From assembly GCA_023150805.1 (NCBI GenBank), contig JAKLKF010000070.1, positions 1-39,125 of the forward strand: 39,125 bases of DNA, written 5' to 3'. Of the stretch, positions 22,844 to 31,517 are shown piece after piece. The notes beneath the pieces are model-generated. The model was not told the DNA's origin, made no database searches, and was given only the letters and a program-made list of their open reading frames with translations. Source of the stretch: Myxococcota bacterium. Lineage in GTDB: Bacteria > Myxococcota_A > UBA796 > UBA2385. The translations under genes were made by a program, and so were the position numbers. Position 1 is the stretch's first letter, and each line of letters opens with the position of its first letter.

Positions 22844-24760
22844 TTGCCCTCGCCTCGCTCCGCCGGCAGCGTCCTGACCGCCGCCGCCCTGGGTGGCCTG
22901 GCCTACGGCCTGGTCGACGCGCTGCGCGCCGCGCTGCGGGACACCCTGCCCGTGGAGGCCGGCCGGCTGCTGCTGCTCGGCCTGCTCGACGCCCTGTCGC
23001 TGGGCGCGGTGGCGCTGCTGGCCGCGCTTCCGGTGGCGCTCCTGCTGCGGGGGGCCCTGGGCCGGCGGGTCCCGCAGCCGGCGGCCTTCGGCCTGCTCCT
23101 GGGCCTGGGGCTGTCGCTGGTCCTCGACGTCGGCGAGGCCTGGTTCAAGGCGCCGCCGCCCTTCACCCAGGCGCCGCCGCTGCACGGCAACCCGGCGGTC
23201 TTCGCCGGCATCGTCGCGGCGGTGCTGGCCGTGGTCGTCGTGGGCGGGCTGGCGCGCGCGCGGGCCGTGGGCCTGGGCCTGGCGGGCCTGCTGCTGGCGG
23301 GCCTGGCCGGTCGTGCGGTCCTGGACCGTCGCGCGGTCGGGCGGGGACAGGGCGAGCCGCCCGCCGACGCGCCCAACGTGCTGCTGGTCACCATGGACAC
23401 CGCCCGCGCCGACTACTTCGGGGCCTACGGCCGCACCGACGTCCAGACCCCGCACTTCGACGGCCTCGCCGCGCAGGGCGTGCGCTTCGACAACGCCTTC
23501 AGCCAGATCCCCGTCACCGGCCCCAGCCACAAGACGATCTTCACCGGCGTGCCGCCCTGGGAGCACGGCAACCTGCTCAACGGCCTGCCGCTGGACCCCG
23601 AGTACCGGACCCTGGCGCAGGAGCTGCGGGGTCGGGGCTGGCGCACCGCCGCCTTCGTCAGCGCCTACGTGCTGGACGGCTCGCTCGGCTTCTCGCGCGG
23701 CTTCGAGGTCTACGACGACGACTTCGGCTGGCTGCAGGGCTGGGACGCCACCGTCCCCGGCCGCCTGCTGGCCATGGTGCAGCGCTTCACGCACCCCGAC
23801 CTGGTGCTGGAGCGCATCGGCGGCCGCACCACCGACCAGGCCCTGGCCTGGCTGGACCGGAACGCGCGGGGCGGCGCGCCCTTCTTCGCCTGGGTCCACC
23901 TCTTCGACCCGCACGGTCCCTACGTGCCGCCGCCGCCCTACGACACCGCCTACTACCAGGGCGATCCGCGCGATCCGGCGCACACCAGCATGGCCGCCGC
24001 CCAGAACATCGCCGCCTACCTCAAGCCCTCGCTGCAGGGCATCACCGACGCCGACTACGTGCTGGCCCAGTACGCCGGCGAGGTCAGCTACACCGACGCC
24101 CAGGTCGGGCGCCTGTTGTCCTGGCTGGAGCAGAGCGGCCAGGCCCAGGACACGCTGGTCATCCTGGTGGCCGACCACGGCGAGAGCCTGGCCGGCGAGC
24201 ACGGCGTCTGGTTCAACCACGGCGACGACCTGTACGAGGCCAGCACCTGGATCCCCTGGGCCATGCGCCTGCCCGGCGGCGCCCACGCCGGCACCGTGGT
24301 GGAGGAGCTGGTCGAGCTGACCGACCTCGCGCCCACCGTCTACCAGGTGCTCGGCGTCGACGGCCCGGCCACCATGACGGGCCAGTCGGTGCTGCCCGCG
24401 ATCCAGGGCCAGCCCCACCGCGCCTACGCCCGCGGGATCTGCTTCGACCGCCCCATCAACCAGGAGCTGCGGCGCTCGGGCGAGATCAAGGACCCGGTCT
24501 ACCGCCTCTCCGCCCTGCGCTTCCCCGACAGCCGCTTCGTCGACCACGAGCACGAGCGCCTCTCGAGCGAGAACTGGGCCATCACCGGCGCGGACCCGTT
24601 GCGGGTCGAGGCGCGGGCCCCCATCGCCATCCCCGTCGAGAACCAGCTCCACGAGCTGTCCGCCGCCCTGTTCACCCAGGGCTCCGTGGAGCGCTCCAGC
24701 GTCGAGCAGAGCGCCGAGGCCATCGAGAAGCTGCAGGCCCTCGGCTACATGGAGGAGTAG
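22844..24760 (+). CDS. Membrane-anchored sulfatase-fold enzyme with Thr at the nucleophile position
   Basis: 638 residues from TTG 22844, preceded by GGAG at 5 nt. Residues 1-160 hold about five transmembrane segments. The catalytic domain starts at NVLLVTMDTARADYFGAYG (179-197), where Asp185 should bind metal. The nucleophile motif is PVTGPSHKTIFTG (223-235), so the Cys/Ser that becomes formylglycine in arylsulfatases is Thr225. Later motifs are VHLFDPHGPY and LVADHGESLAGEHG, giving further metal ligands. Thr nucleophiles are normal in phosphoethanolamine and phosphoglycerol transferases of the same superfamily, so transfer or hydrolysis of a phospho-headgroup is as likely as sulfate hydrolysis. 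The C-terminus ALGYMEE is shared in type with the gene at 25734. It is first of four overlapping genes. Confidence 0.82.
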   Translation: MPSPRSAGSVLTAAALGGLAYGLVDALRAALRDTLPVEAGRLLLLGLLDALSLGAVALLAALPVALLLRGALGRRVPQPAAFGLLLGLGLSLVLDVGEAWFKAPPPFTQAPPLHGNPAVFAGIVAAVLAVVVVGGLARARAVGLGLAGLLLAGLAGRAVLDRRAVGRGQGEPPADAPNVLLVTMDTARADYFGAYGRTDVQTPHFDGLAAQGVRFDNAFSQIPVTGPSHKTIFTGVPPWEHGNLLNGLPLDPEYRTLAQELRGRGWRTAAFVSAYVLDGSLGFSRGFEVYDDDFGWLQGWDATVPGRLLAMVQRFTHPDLVLERIGGRTTDQALAWLDRNARGGAPFFAWVHLFDPHGPYVPPPPYDTAYYQGDPRDPAHTSMAAAQNIAAYLKPSLQGITDADYVLAQYAGEVSYTDAQVGRLLSWLEQSGQAQDTLVILVADHGESLAGEHGVWFNHGDDLYEASTWIPWAMRLPGGAHAGTVVEELVELTDLAPTVYQVLGVDGPATMTGQSVLPAIQGQPHRAYARGICFDRPINQELRRSGEIKDPVYRLSALRFPDSRFVDHEHERLSSENWAITGADPLRVEARAPIAIPVENQLHELSAALFTQGSVERSSVEQSAEAIEKLQALGYMEE

Positions 24761-25737
24761 TGATCTTCGGCGAGTCCGGGCTCAAGGACGCCTACCGCAA
24801 GGTTGTGTGGGGTCCCCTGCGGCAGGCGGCCGAGGTGGCGCCCCCCCTGTGGGAGGTGGCGCTGGCCCGCGGCATGGGCCGGGCCGCCGCGGCGGCGATG
24901 CCGTCCAAGGTGCGCGCGGTCGCCGACAACATGCGCCTGGCCGGGCTCGGCGACCGACCCGACCTGCAGGCCCAGGCCCGCCAGACCTTCGCCACCCACT
25001 TCGGCAACCAGTACATCGGCTTCCTGTTCGGCAAGTGCGACGCGCAGACCTGGCCCCGCTACCTGGAGCTGCGCGGCCTGGAGCACCTGGACGCCGCCCG
25101 CGCGCAGGGCCGCGGCGTGGTGCTGATGCACCCGCACATGGGCCCGGCCCAGCTCCCGCTGCACGTGCTGGGCCTGCGCGGCCTGCCGATGCACCAGGTC
25201 GGCGGGGGCCGCGTCACCGCCGTGCAGCTCTCCCAGACGGGCGAGTGGGCCGCCGCGACCCGCGCCCGCCTGGAGGAGCGCATCCGCGCCACCCTGCACG
25301 ACGGCACGAAGTTCCTGCGCCCCGTGCTGCGGGCGCTGCAGCAGGGCGAGGTCGTGATGTCGGCCTGCGACGGCACCGGCGGCGGCGAGGAGATGGGCCG
25401 GCGCTATGTCCGGCCCGTGCTCGGCCAGCCCATGGGGGTGCCCGTCGGCCCGGTCTGGATGGCCTTGCAGGCCAAGGCCCCGCTGTTGACCGTGCGCTGC
25501 GTGCGAAACCGGCAGCCGGCGGGCCCCCGCGGTGACGGGGGTGCGGGTCGCGCCATGTTCGTCGCCGAGATCGGTCCCGAGGTCGACTTCGCGCGCGACC
25601 AGGGCCGCGCCGCCGCCTTCGAGACCGGCGCGGACGCCGTCGCCGCCTTCCTCTCCGACTCGCTCTCCCGCTACCCCGGCGACTGGCACTTCTGGGACTC
25701 CTACCAGCCCGGACGCCTGCTCGAGGAGCCCTCATGA
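24760..25737 (+). CDS. LpxL/HtrB-like lysophospholipid acyltransferase family protein
   Basis: 325 residues from GTG 24760, which overlaps the previous TAG by one base; GGAGGAG lies just upstream. The layout fits the LpxL (lauroyl acyltransferase) family: a basic N-terminal third, GVVLMHPHMGPAQLPLH (119-135) at the HxxxxD/E site, FLRPVLRALQQGEVVMSACD, GVPVGPVWMALQAKAPLLTV, and a C-terminal DWHFWDSYQPG. The acidic residue of HxxxxD/E is Gln in this alignment (HMGPAQ), or the catalytic pair is shifted. It would add an acyl chain to a lipid or glycolipid at the inner membrane. The overlaps on both sides argue for one pathway with the two alkaline-phosphatase-superfamily enzymes. Confidence 0.78.
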   Translation: MIFGESGLKDAYRKVVWGPLRQAAEVAPPLWEVALARGMGRAAAAAMPSKVRAVADNMRLAGLGDRPDLQAQARQTFATHFGNQYIGFLFGKCDAQTWPRYLELRGLEHLDAARAQGRGVVLMHPHMGPAQLPLHVLGLRGLPMHQVGGGRVTAVQLSQTGEWAAATRARLEERIRATLHDGTKFLRPVLRALQQGEVVMSACDGTGGGEEMGRRYVRPVLGQPMGVPVGPVWMALQAKAPLLTVRCVRNRQPAGPRGDGGAGRAMFVAEIGPEVDFARDQGRAAAFETGADAVAAFLSDSLSRYPGDWHFWDSYQPGRLLEEPS

Positions 25738-27605
25738 AGCACCACGCCACCCTCGGCGGCGCCCTGCTCGGCGCCGTGCTGGGCGCCCTTCCGGGCACCG
25801 CCTTCGCCTTCCAGGCCGAGCGCCTGAACCCCTGGTTCGTCGACGAGCCCGGCAGCTACTTCCTCGTCGCCGTGCTGCCCCTGATGCTGCCGGGCACCCT
25901 GCTGGGCGCCCTGATCGGCCGCCGCGCGGACCGCGCCGGGCGCCACCCCGGTCGGGCGCTGACGCTGAAGATCGCCGTGCCTCTGGCCCTGGCCTGGATC
26001 TTCGGCATCCTGTCGACCTTCACCGCGCCACAGCCGGCGCGGGTGGACAGCAAGCTGGTCATCGTGGGCGTCGACGGCGCGAGCTGGGACCTTGTCGACA
26101 AGCTGCAGCTCCCCGTCTTCCAGACCCTGCAGCGCGAGGGCACGCGCGCGGTCCTGCTCAGCCGCGAGCCGATGTTCTCGCCCCTGCTGTGGGCGACGAT
26201 GGCGACCGGCCAGGTGCCCGAGGTGCACGGCATCCACGGCTTCCGCGTGCGCGGCGACCAGACGGCCTACGCCCGCTGGTGGGACGTGGCGCACCAGGAG
26301 GGCCTGCGCATCGGCCTGTACAAGTGGCTGGTCACCTTCCCCCCGCAGGACCTCTCCCAGCCCGCCCCGGCCGCTGCCGCCCGCGCGCCCGCCCGTGCCG
26401 ACGGGGCCTTCTACCAGGAGGCGCGGGAGAAGGGCCGCGCCGGCTTCGTCGTGCCCGCCTGGCTGGCCCCCACCCCCGAGACCTGGCCCGCCGACCTCTC
26501 CTTCGTCAAGGAGATCGAGCTGTCGCGCCGGCTGAAGCGCACCCAGTACGCGGGCGCCCGCCCGGGCTGGAAGCTGGCCCTGGCCGGCATCCCCAAGGGC
26601 TTCCGCTGGTCCACGCTGCGCGAGGCCGCGCGCTGGACCCTGGTCGAGCGCTTCGGCAAGCCCCGGCCCGAGGAGCGCGCCTGGCGCCTGCAGCTGTTGC
26701 GCGTCGCGATGGACCGCGACGTCTTCATCCACCAGCTCCACATGCACCGCCCCGACGTCGCCAGCTTCACGCTGTACTCGACCGACGCCCTGGGCCACAC
26801 GCACTTCGGCTTCATGGACGAGTGCGAGAAGGGCACCCGGCCCTGCGACGACCTCGCCGCCGCCCTGCCGGCCGCCTACCGCCAGGCCGACCAGGTGCTC
26901 TACGAGATCGCCAACTCCGTCGAGGACGAGACCACCATCCTGGTGGTCAGCGACCACGGCTTCCGCGTCATGGGCGAGGAGGACGCCGGCCGCTACTTCG
27001 CGCCCAAGACCGAGCGGCTCAAGGCCCGCATCGAGGCCGAGGTGGGCCCCGTCGACGTGAGCAAGGCCGGCCACAAGCTGACGGTCGCGGTGCTCGGGCA
27101 GGACGTCGAGGCCGAGAAGGCCCGCCTGGTCACCTTCCTGGGCGGGCTCACCCAGCAGAGCACGGGGCAGCCCTTCTACCGGTGGGAGGAGCTGCCCGAC
27201 AGCCCGCGCGCCCTGGGCCTGACCCTGACCGACGAGCGCATCGACCAGGCGCGCCTGGACACCGACCGGGTCGGCGGCGAGCCCCTGTCCGACTACGCCA
27301 CGCTGACCGACGCCTACTCCGGCGAGCACGACGTCGCCGGCATCCTGCTGGCCCGCGGCCCCGCCATCCCGGCCGGCGCCGTGCACGAGCCCGTCGCGCT
27401 CCTGGACCTCACGCCCACAATCCTGGCCCTCCTGGACCTGCCGGCCGCCATCGACATGCCGGGCAAGGCCGTCTTCGGCGAGACCCTGCCGCGCGTGGCC
27501 ACCTGGGAGCCCCTGGCCCCCATCCACCACGGCGGCAGCGCCGCCACCGGCGAGGCCGACGTGAACACCGAGGCGCTCAAGGCGCTGGGGTACATCGAGG
27601 AGTGA
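25734..27605 (+). CDS. Type I phosphodiesterase / alkaline-phosphatase-superfamily membrane enzyme
   Basis: 623 residues from ATG 25734, an ATGA overlap with the acyltransferase stop. Two or three hydrophobic segments occupy residues 1-100. The core begins KLVIVGVDGASWDLVDKL (107-124) with metal-binding Asp114. The nucleophile is probably Ser149 in MFSPLLWATMATG, followed by VHGIHGF. STDALGHTHFGF and VVSDHGF supply the remaining metal ligands. Family members hydrolyse or transfer phosphodiesters such as nucleotide or lipid headgroups. It also ends ALGYIEE, like the product of 22844, which suggests related origin or a shared interaction. The active site should face the periplasm. Confidence 0.8.
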   Translation: MKHHATLGGALLGAVLGALPGTAFAFQAERLNPWFVDEPGSYFLVAVLPLMLPGTLLGALIGRRADRAGRHPGRALTLKIAVPLALAWIFGILSTFTAPQPARVDSKLVIVGVDGASWDLVDKLQLPVFQTLQREGTRAVLLSREPMFSPLLWATMATGQVPEVHGIHGFRVRGDQTAYARWWDVAHQEGLRIGLYKWLVTFPPQDLSQPAPAAAARAPARADGAFYQEAREKGRAGFVVPAWLAPTPETWPADLSFVKEIELSRRLKRTQYAGARPGWKLALAGIPKGFRWSTLREAARWTLVERFGKPRPEERAWRLQLLRVAMDRDVFIHQLHMHRPDVASFTLYSTDALGHTHFGFMDECEKGTRPCDDLAAALPAAYRQADQVLYEIANSVEDETTILVVSDHGFRVMGEEDAGRYFAPKTERLKARIEAEVGPVDVSKAGHKLTVAVLGQDVEAEKARLVTFLGGLTQQSTGQPFYRWEELPDSPRALGLTLTDERIDQARLDTDRVGGEPLSDYATLTDAYSGEHDVAGILLARGPAIPAGAVHEPVALLDLTPTILALLDLPAAIDMPGKAVFGETLPRVATWEPLAPIHHGGSAATGEADVNTEALKALGYIEE

Positions 27606-29032
27606 GCGGCGGCTGCGGGCGGCGAGGTGCCTCCGGCCTGCTGCTGCTCGCCCTGGTGGGCTGCGGCCGCAGCTCGGCGGACCCGCTGGACCGGCTGCGC
27701 GCCCACCTCGCGCCGCCGGAGCCGCGGGGCCCACCCCTGCCCGCGTGGGGCCCCGCCTGGCAGGGGCCTGGCTACACCGTCCGGCCGCTGTCCCTGGAGG
27801 CCCAGCCCGGCCTGCGCGTGGGCGCCGCCCTGTTCGCGCCCGACGGCCCCGGCGCCGACGCCGTCCTGCTCACCCAGGGCCACTTCGGCGGCGGCAAGTC
27901 GACGCCCCAGGTGCAGCAGCTCGCCCACCGCCTGGCGGCCGAGGGCCTCACCGTCCTGGCCGTCGACAGCCCCGGCGAGGAGGAGTGGGCCCGGGACCCG
28001 CTCGTGCTGCACTTCGGGCGCGGTGCCCACAACCGGGCCTTCCTGCACGCCGGCGGCAGCAGCCCGCTCGCCCTGATGCTGGCCGGCCTGCAGGGGGGGC
28101 TCGACCTGCTGGAGGAGCGCGGCGCCACGCGGGTCCTGGCCAGCGGCGCCTCGGGGGGGGCCGTGCAGGCCTTCTGGCTGGCGGTCCTCGACCCCCGGGT
28201 CCAGGGGGTCGTCCTGGCCGCCGTGCCCGACATCCCGCGCCACCCCGGCACCGCCGGCTGCGGCTGCACCGCCCTGCCCGGCCTGTCCGGCCCCGATCCC
28301 GCCGTGCTCGCCGTCCTGCCCGTGCCGTCGCTCTGGCTGAGCGAGCGCCCCGAGGGCCCGCCCGCCGGCCTGCCCGCGCACGCCACCTGGCGCCACGTCG
28401 AGGGCCCCCACGACTACACCGTGGTGATGCAGCGCCAGGCCCGCGACTGGATCCTGGACCGGCTGGACCGCTCCCCCGGGCCGTGGATCGACACGGTGCC
28501 GGCACTGGACCTGCGCCTGGCCGGCCCCCAGCCCGAGGGCCGCGGCGTGCAGGAGCTGCACCTGCGCCCCGCAGACCGCTGGTCCCCCTCGCCGGTGGAG
28601 GGCGCCGCCTGGTCGGTCGCCTGCGTCGGCGAGGGGCCCACGGTGGTGCTGGCCGGCGCGGGGGGGCCCCCCGGCGACGCGGCAGGCGTGGCGGGCCATC
28701 GCGTCTGCCGCTTCTCGCTGGAGGATCCTCCCACCGCCGTCGACGAGGCCCGGGTCCAGGGGCAGGTCTACGCCGACCGCGTCGCTGGCGCCCTGCGAGC
28801 GGCCGCCGCGCAGGAGGGCGCCACCACGCTGTGGGGCGTGGGCGGCTGGTCGGTCGCCGTCGCCGGGGCCGGCCTGCCCTGCCGGCTCTGGGACCCGCCA
28901 CGCCGGCCCGAGCAGGTCGACCCCGCTGCCGACCCGGCCTGGCTGCACGTGCCGGGCCTGTGGTGGGGGCTGGCCGACGAGCTGTACGCGCGCTGCGGCC
29001 GAGGCGCCCAGGCCGAACGGCCGGATGGGTAG
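27602..29032 (+). CDS. Alpha/beta-hydrolase lipoprotein (esterase-like)
   Basis: 476 residues from GTG 27602, a GTGA overlap with the previous stop; no useful later start exists before the signal. The signal ends LLLLALVGC (Cys21). The hydrolase core contains AVLLTQGHFGGGKSTP (oxyanion region), a nucleophile elbow GASGG with Ser184, and a candidate catalytic His in VEGPHDYTVV. A second alpha/beta segment (about 315-476) has no motif I recognise. It could be a truncated duplicate, since GVGGWSVAVAG resembles an elbow. As an outer- or inner-membrane lipoprotein ending the operon, it may remove acyl or acetyl groups from the product of the preceding enzymes. Confidence 0.75.
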   Translation: MSGGCGRRGASGLLLLALVGCGRSSADPLDRLRAHLAPPEPRGPPLPAWGPAWQGPGYTVRPLSLEAQPGLRVGAALFAPDGPGADAVLLTQGHFGGGKSTPQVQQLAHRLAAEGLTVLAVDSPGEEEWARDPLVLHFGRGAHNRAFLHAGGSSPLALMLAGLQGGLDLLEERGATRVLASGASGGAVQAFWLAVLDPRVQGVVLAAVPDIPRHPGTAGCGCTALPGLSGPDPAVLAVLPVPSLWLSERPEGPPAGLPAHATWRHVEGPHDYTVVMQRQARDWILDRLDRSPGPWIDTVPALDLRLAGPQPEGRGVQELHLRPADRWSPSPVEGAAWSVACVGEGPTVVLAGAGGPPGDAAGVAGHRVCRFSLEDPPTAVDEARVQGQVYADRVAGALRAAAAQEGATTLWGVGGWSVAVAGAGLPCRLWDPPRRPEQVDPAADPAWLHVPGLWWGLADELYARCGRGAQAERPDG

Positions 29033-29096
29033 GTGGGCCGCGGGAAACCGTCTTGCAGGCCGGCTGTTGGGCCCCCCGCGGGGTACCCCCCTGCGA

Positions 29097-29108
29097 CGCC
29101 GATCGGCG
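29097..29108. promoter_or_regulatory. 12-bp perfect palindrome upstream of the arylsulfotransferase-like gene
   Basis: CGCCGATCGGCG is a perfect palindrome 34 bp before the -10 of the next gene, in a 121-bp gap that also contains GGGGTACCCC. It could be an operator or part of the end of the preceding operon. Confidence 0.25.
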
Positions 29109-29141
29109 GCATTCGGGGTGGCGGGTCCGGGCATGGTGGCC

Positions 29142-29147
29142 TAAGGT
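29142..29147 (+). promoter_or_regulatory. -10 element predicting a leaderless arylsulfotransferase-like mRNA
   Basis: TAAGGT ends exactly 6 nt before ATG 29154. The TAA in this box is also an in-frame stop, so translation cannot start further upstream. Confidence 0.5.
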
Positions 29148-29153
29148 CGACCC

Positions 29154-30500
29154 ATGCTGTTCGCCCTGATCCTCGCATGTAGTCCTCCGCCCGTCGCGGA
29201 CGCCGTGGTCAGCGACGTCATCCCGACCGTCGTCCACCTCAACTGGGAGTCCACCCTCGAAGGAAACGCCTTCGTCCGCTTCGGTGAGACCTCGCTGGAC
29301 TTCGGCACGCCTCTGTCCTCGCACACGGGGACCTCCCACAAGGTCGCGGTCTACGGCCTGAAGGCCGGCCAGGACGTCGTCCTGCAGGGCGTGGTGTGGG
29401 ACGAGGAGGGCAACGAGGAGACCACCGACCTGGTCGAGCTGAGCCTGGACGCCCCCCCCGAGGACATGCCCCGCTTCGAGGTGACGCAGGACAGCGACGA
29501 CCTGCTCCCCGGCTACGTCCTGCTCAGCATCCTGGAGCCCGGACAGGGCTGGGTGATGATCCTGGACCAGGACGCCGACCCCGTCTGGTACACCCGGGTC
29601 GCGTCCGGGCTGCTGGCCATGTCGCCCAAGACCTCCCTGGACGGGCAGAGCATCCTCTACGATCACTACGACGTGGAGAACCGCACCGACGTGTCGGGCT
29701 TCACGCGGGTGAGCATGAACGGGGTGGAGCAGGTCGAGACCCGCCTGACCGCCGGACACCACGACTTCGCCGAGTTCCCCGACGGAGAGGTGGCGTGGAT
29801 CGCGGCCGACATGCGCGACACCGAGGTCGACGGAAAGGAGTACTACGTCGCCGGGGACGAGGTCCGGGTGCGCACCTCGGGCACCCAGGACGACGCGGGG
29901 CGGTCGATCTTCTCCTTCTGGGACTCCACCGAGCCCATCGTGACCTGCGACCACTTCTACGACGAGGCCAACTACACCGGCGCCAAGGACTGGACCCACG
30001 CCAACTCGCTCATCTACCTGCCCCAGGACGAGTCGATGGTGGTGCTGGCGAAGAACCTCGACGCCATGGTCAAGTTCGAGGTCCCCAGCGGCAAGTTCGT
30101 GTGGCAGATCGGCGGTGGGGGACAGACCATGTCCTTCCTGGGCGAGGGCTTCGCCTGGTCGCACCCCCACATCTCCCACGTGTGGGAGGACGGCTTCGTC
30201 ATCTTCGACAACGCCTACCACACCAACGCCGTCTCCCAGGCCGCCGAGTTCCGCTTCGACGTGGAGGCGGGCACCTACGAGCGCGTGTGGAGCTACGAGC
30301 ACCCGGACAAGGCCTTCGTCCAGCTCCTGGGGGACGTCCGCAAGCTGCCGGACGCGACCTACCTGATGAGCTGGACCTCGCTGGGGACCCTGTCTCGGGT
30401 CGACGGCGACGGGAACCTGCTGTGGCAGGCCGAGTCCCAGCTCGGCGCGGCCACCGGCCGGGTCACCTTCATCGAAGATCTGTACACGCTGGACCGGTAG
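29154..30500 (+). CDS. Arylsulfotransferase (ASST)-like lipoprotein
   Basis: 448 residues from ATG 29154; an in-frame TAA 12 nt upstream fixes this start. MLFALILAC gives only eight residues before the lipobox Cys9. Residues about 20-100 look like a Fn-III-type beta domain. The propeller carries the ASST family's His-containing signatures: AGHHDFAEFPDG (about 200-211), DWTHANSLIY (279-288), SHPHISHVWEDG (336-347) and FDNAYHTN (351-358). True ASSTs move sulfate between phenols through a His intermediate without PAPS. Many relatives are uncharacterised, so the activity is inferred. It is convergent with an unrelated lipoprotein gene. Confidence 0.78.
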   Translation: MLFALILACSPPPVADAVVSDVIPTVVHLNWESTLEGNAFVRFGETSLDFGTPLSSHTGTSHKVAVYGLKAGQDVVLQGVVWDEEGNEETTDLVELSLDAPPEDMPRFEVTQDSDDLLPGYVLLSILEPGQGWVMILDQDADPVWYTRVASGLLAMSPKTSLDGQSILYDHYDVENRTDVSGFTRVSMNGVEQVETRLTAGHHDFAEFPDGEVAWIAADMRDTEVDGKEYYVAGDEVRVRTSGTQDDAGRSIFSFWDSTEPIVTCDHFYDEANYTGAKDWTHANSLIYLPQDESMVVLAKNLDAMVKFEVPSGKFVWQIGGGGQTMSFLGEGFAWSHPHISHVWEDGFVIFDNAYHTNAVSQAAEFRFDVEAGTYERVWSYEHPDKAFVQLLGDVRKLPDATYLMSWTSLGTLSRVDGDGNLLWQAESQLGAATGRVTFIEDLYTLDR

Positions 30501-30533
30501 ACCGCGGTCGGCGGCCCCCCCGGCCCCGGCGCA

Positions 30534-31448
30534 TCAACGACGGACGTCGACCACGGCGAGCGCCAGCGGCACCGGGTTCGTGCACGAGGTGCACTCCAGG
30601 CCGATCAGCCAGGTGCCGTCGCGGTCGAAGCCGGGGAAGGCCTCGCCGTCCTCGGACGCGGCCTCGGCCAGGTCGAGCGAGTCCAGGCCGTAGACGTCGG
30701 CCCGCCAGGCCTGGGCGTCGTTGTTGGCCAGCGCGATGAAGTCCGACTCCACCGTGGTCAGGTCCTCCGCGAAGTGCAGGATGACCAGGCGATCGGCCAG
30801 CAGGGGGTCGAACTCGAGGCCCGCGCCCGTCCGGGTGAGGCTGGACCACTCCAGGCTGTAGGCCTCGGCGCCCTCGGAGGTCTCCAGCGGCAGGCCGCTG
30901 TGCAGGTCGGGCACCAGGCCGAAGCTGGCGGTGCTGTCGGTGAAGGCGACGTCGACGACGTCGCTGGCCTCGGACGGGTCCAGGATCATGCTGGTGAGGA
31001 TGTCGTCGCGGCCGCTGCGCTCGAGGTCCCACAGGCTGAGGATCCAGGTCTTGCCGTCCTCGGCCGGCGCGAAGTCCTGCGCGGGGTCGAAGGGGTTGCC
31101 GAGGATGGCCATCTCGGACAGCATCACGTCGGTGCGCCCGGCGAGATCGTCGAGCAGGCGGTAGTCGATCACGTCGGACTGGTTCAGGCTGCTGTCGGCG
31201 ACGGACTGCAGCACCTCGTCGGCGTCCAGGCTCATCCGGACCAGCGAGATCCGGTCGATCGCGGTCGGGTCCACCGGGCGCTGCTGCAGGTCCACGCTGA
31301 GCGCGGACCAGTCCACCCGCACGTCCTGCCAGGCCGCGACCTGGGTGGTCTCCGCCTGCATCGAGGCGGTGTAGAGGTAGTTGTGGTCGTCCGTCAGCGA
31401 GAGGTCACCGCTGAGGGGGGAGCAGGCGAGGAGAGCGAGAAGGGTCAT
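30534..31448 (-). CDS. Lipoprotein of unknown function with minimal signal peptide
   Basis: 304 residues from ATG 31448, the first start in frame. MTLLALLAC leaves eight residues before Cys9, with no basic residue. The mature protein is acidic and rich in Asp/Ser/Leu, with alternating beta-like segments (DRISLVRMSLDADEV, KTWILSLWDLERSG, DRLVILHFAEDL) and a C-terminal ECTSC pair. No domain is recognised. There is no Shine-Dalgarno sequence; a TATAGG box ends 6 nt before the ATG, so the mRNA is probably leaderless. Confidence 0.7.
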   Translation of the reverse strand: MTLLALLACSPLSGDLSLTDDHNYLYTASMQAETTQVAAWQDVRVDWSALSVDLQQRPVDPTAIDRISLVRMSLDADEVLQSVADSSLNQSDVIDYRLLDDLAGRTDVMLSEMAILGNPFDPAQDFAPAEDGKTWILSLWDLERSGRDDILTSMILDPSEASDVVDVAFTDSTASFGLVPDLHSGLPLETSEGAEAYSLEWSSLTRTGAGLEFDPLLADRLVILHFAEDLTTVESDFIALANNDAQAWRADVYGLDSLDLAEAASEDGEAFPGFDRDGTWLIGLECTSCTNPVPLALAVVDVRR

Positions 31449-31454
31449 GGATCC

Positions 31455-31460
31455 CCTATA
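31455..31460 (-). promoter_or_regulatory. -10 element predicting a leaderless lipoprotein mRNA
   Basis: TATAGG on the minus strand, preceded by TGC, ends exactly 6 nt before ATG 31448. No clear -35. Confidence 0.5.
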
Positions 31461-31517
31461 GCACGGGGGGACGCCTCCATCCGGAGCGAGCGCCGGACCC
31501 CGGCGAGGCCGCGGCGG

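Noticed and set aside
22844..24760. Calling the 22844 product an arylsulfatase
   Set aside because: The formylglycine Cys/Ser and the following Arg are replaced by Thr and His, so sulfate hydrolysis is not supported by the motif.
30500..30509. GACCGCGGTC palindrome after the arylsulfotransferase-like gene as a terminator
   Set aside because: Ten bases with no loop and no T-tract; too weak to call.
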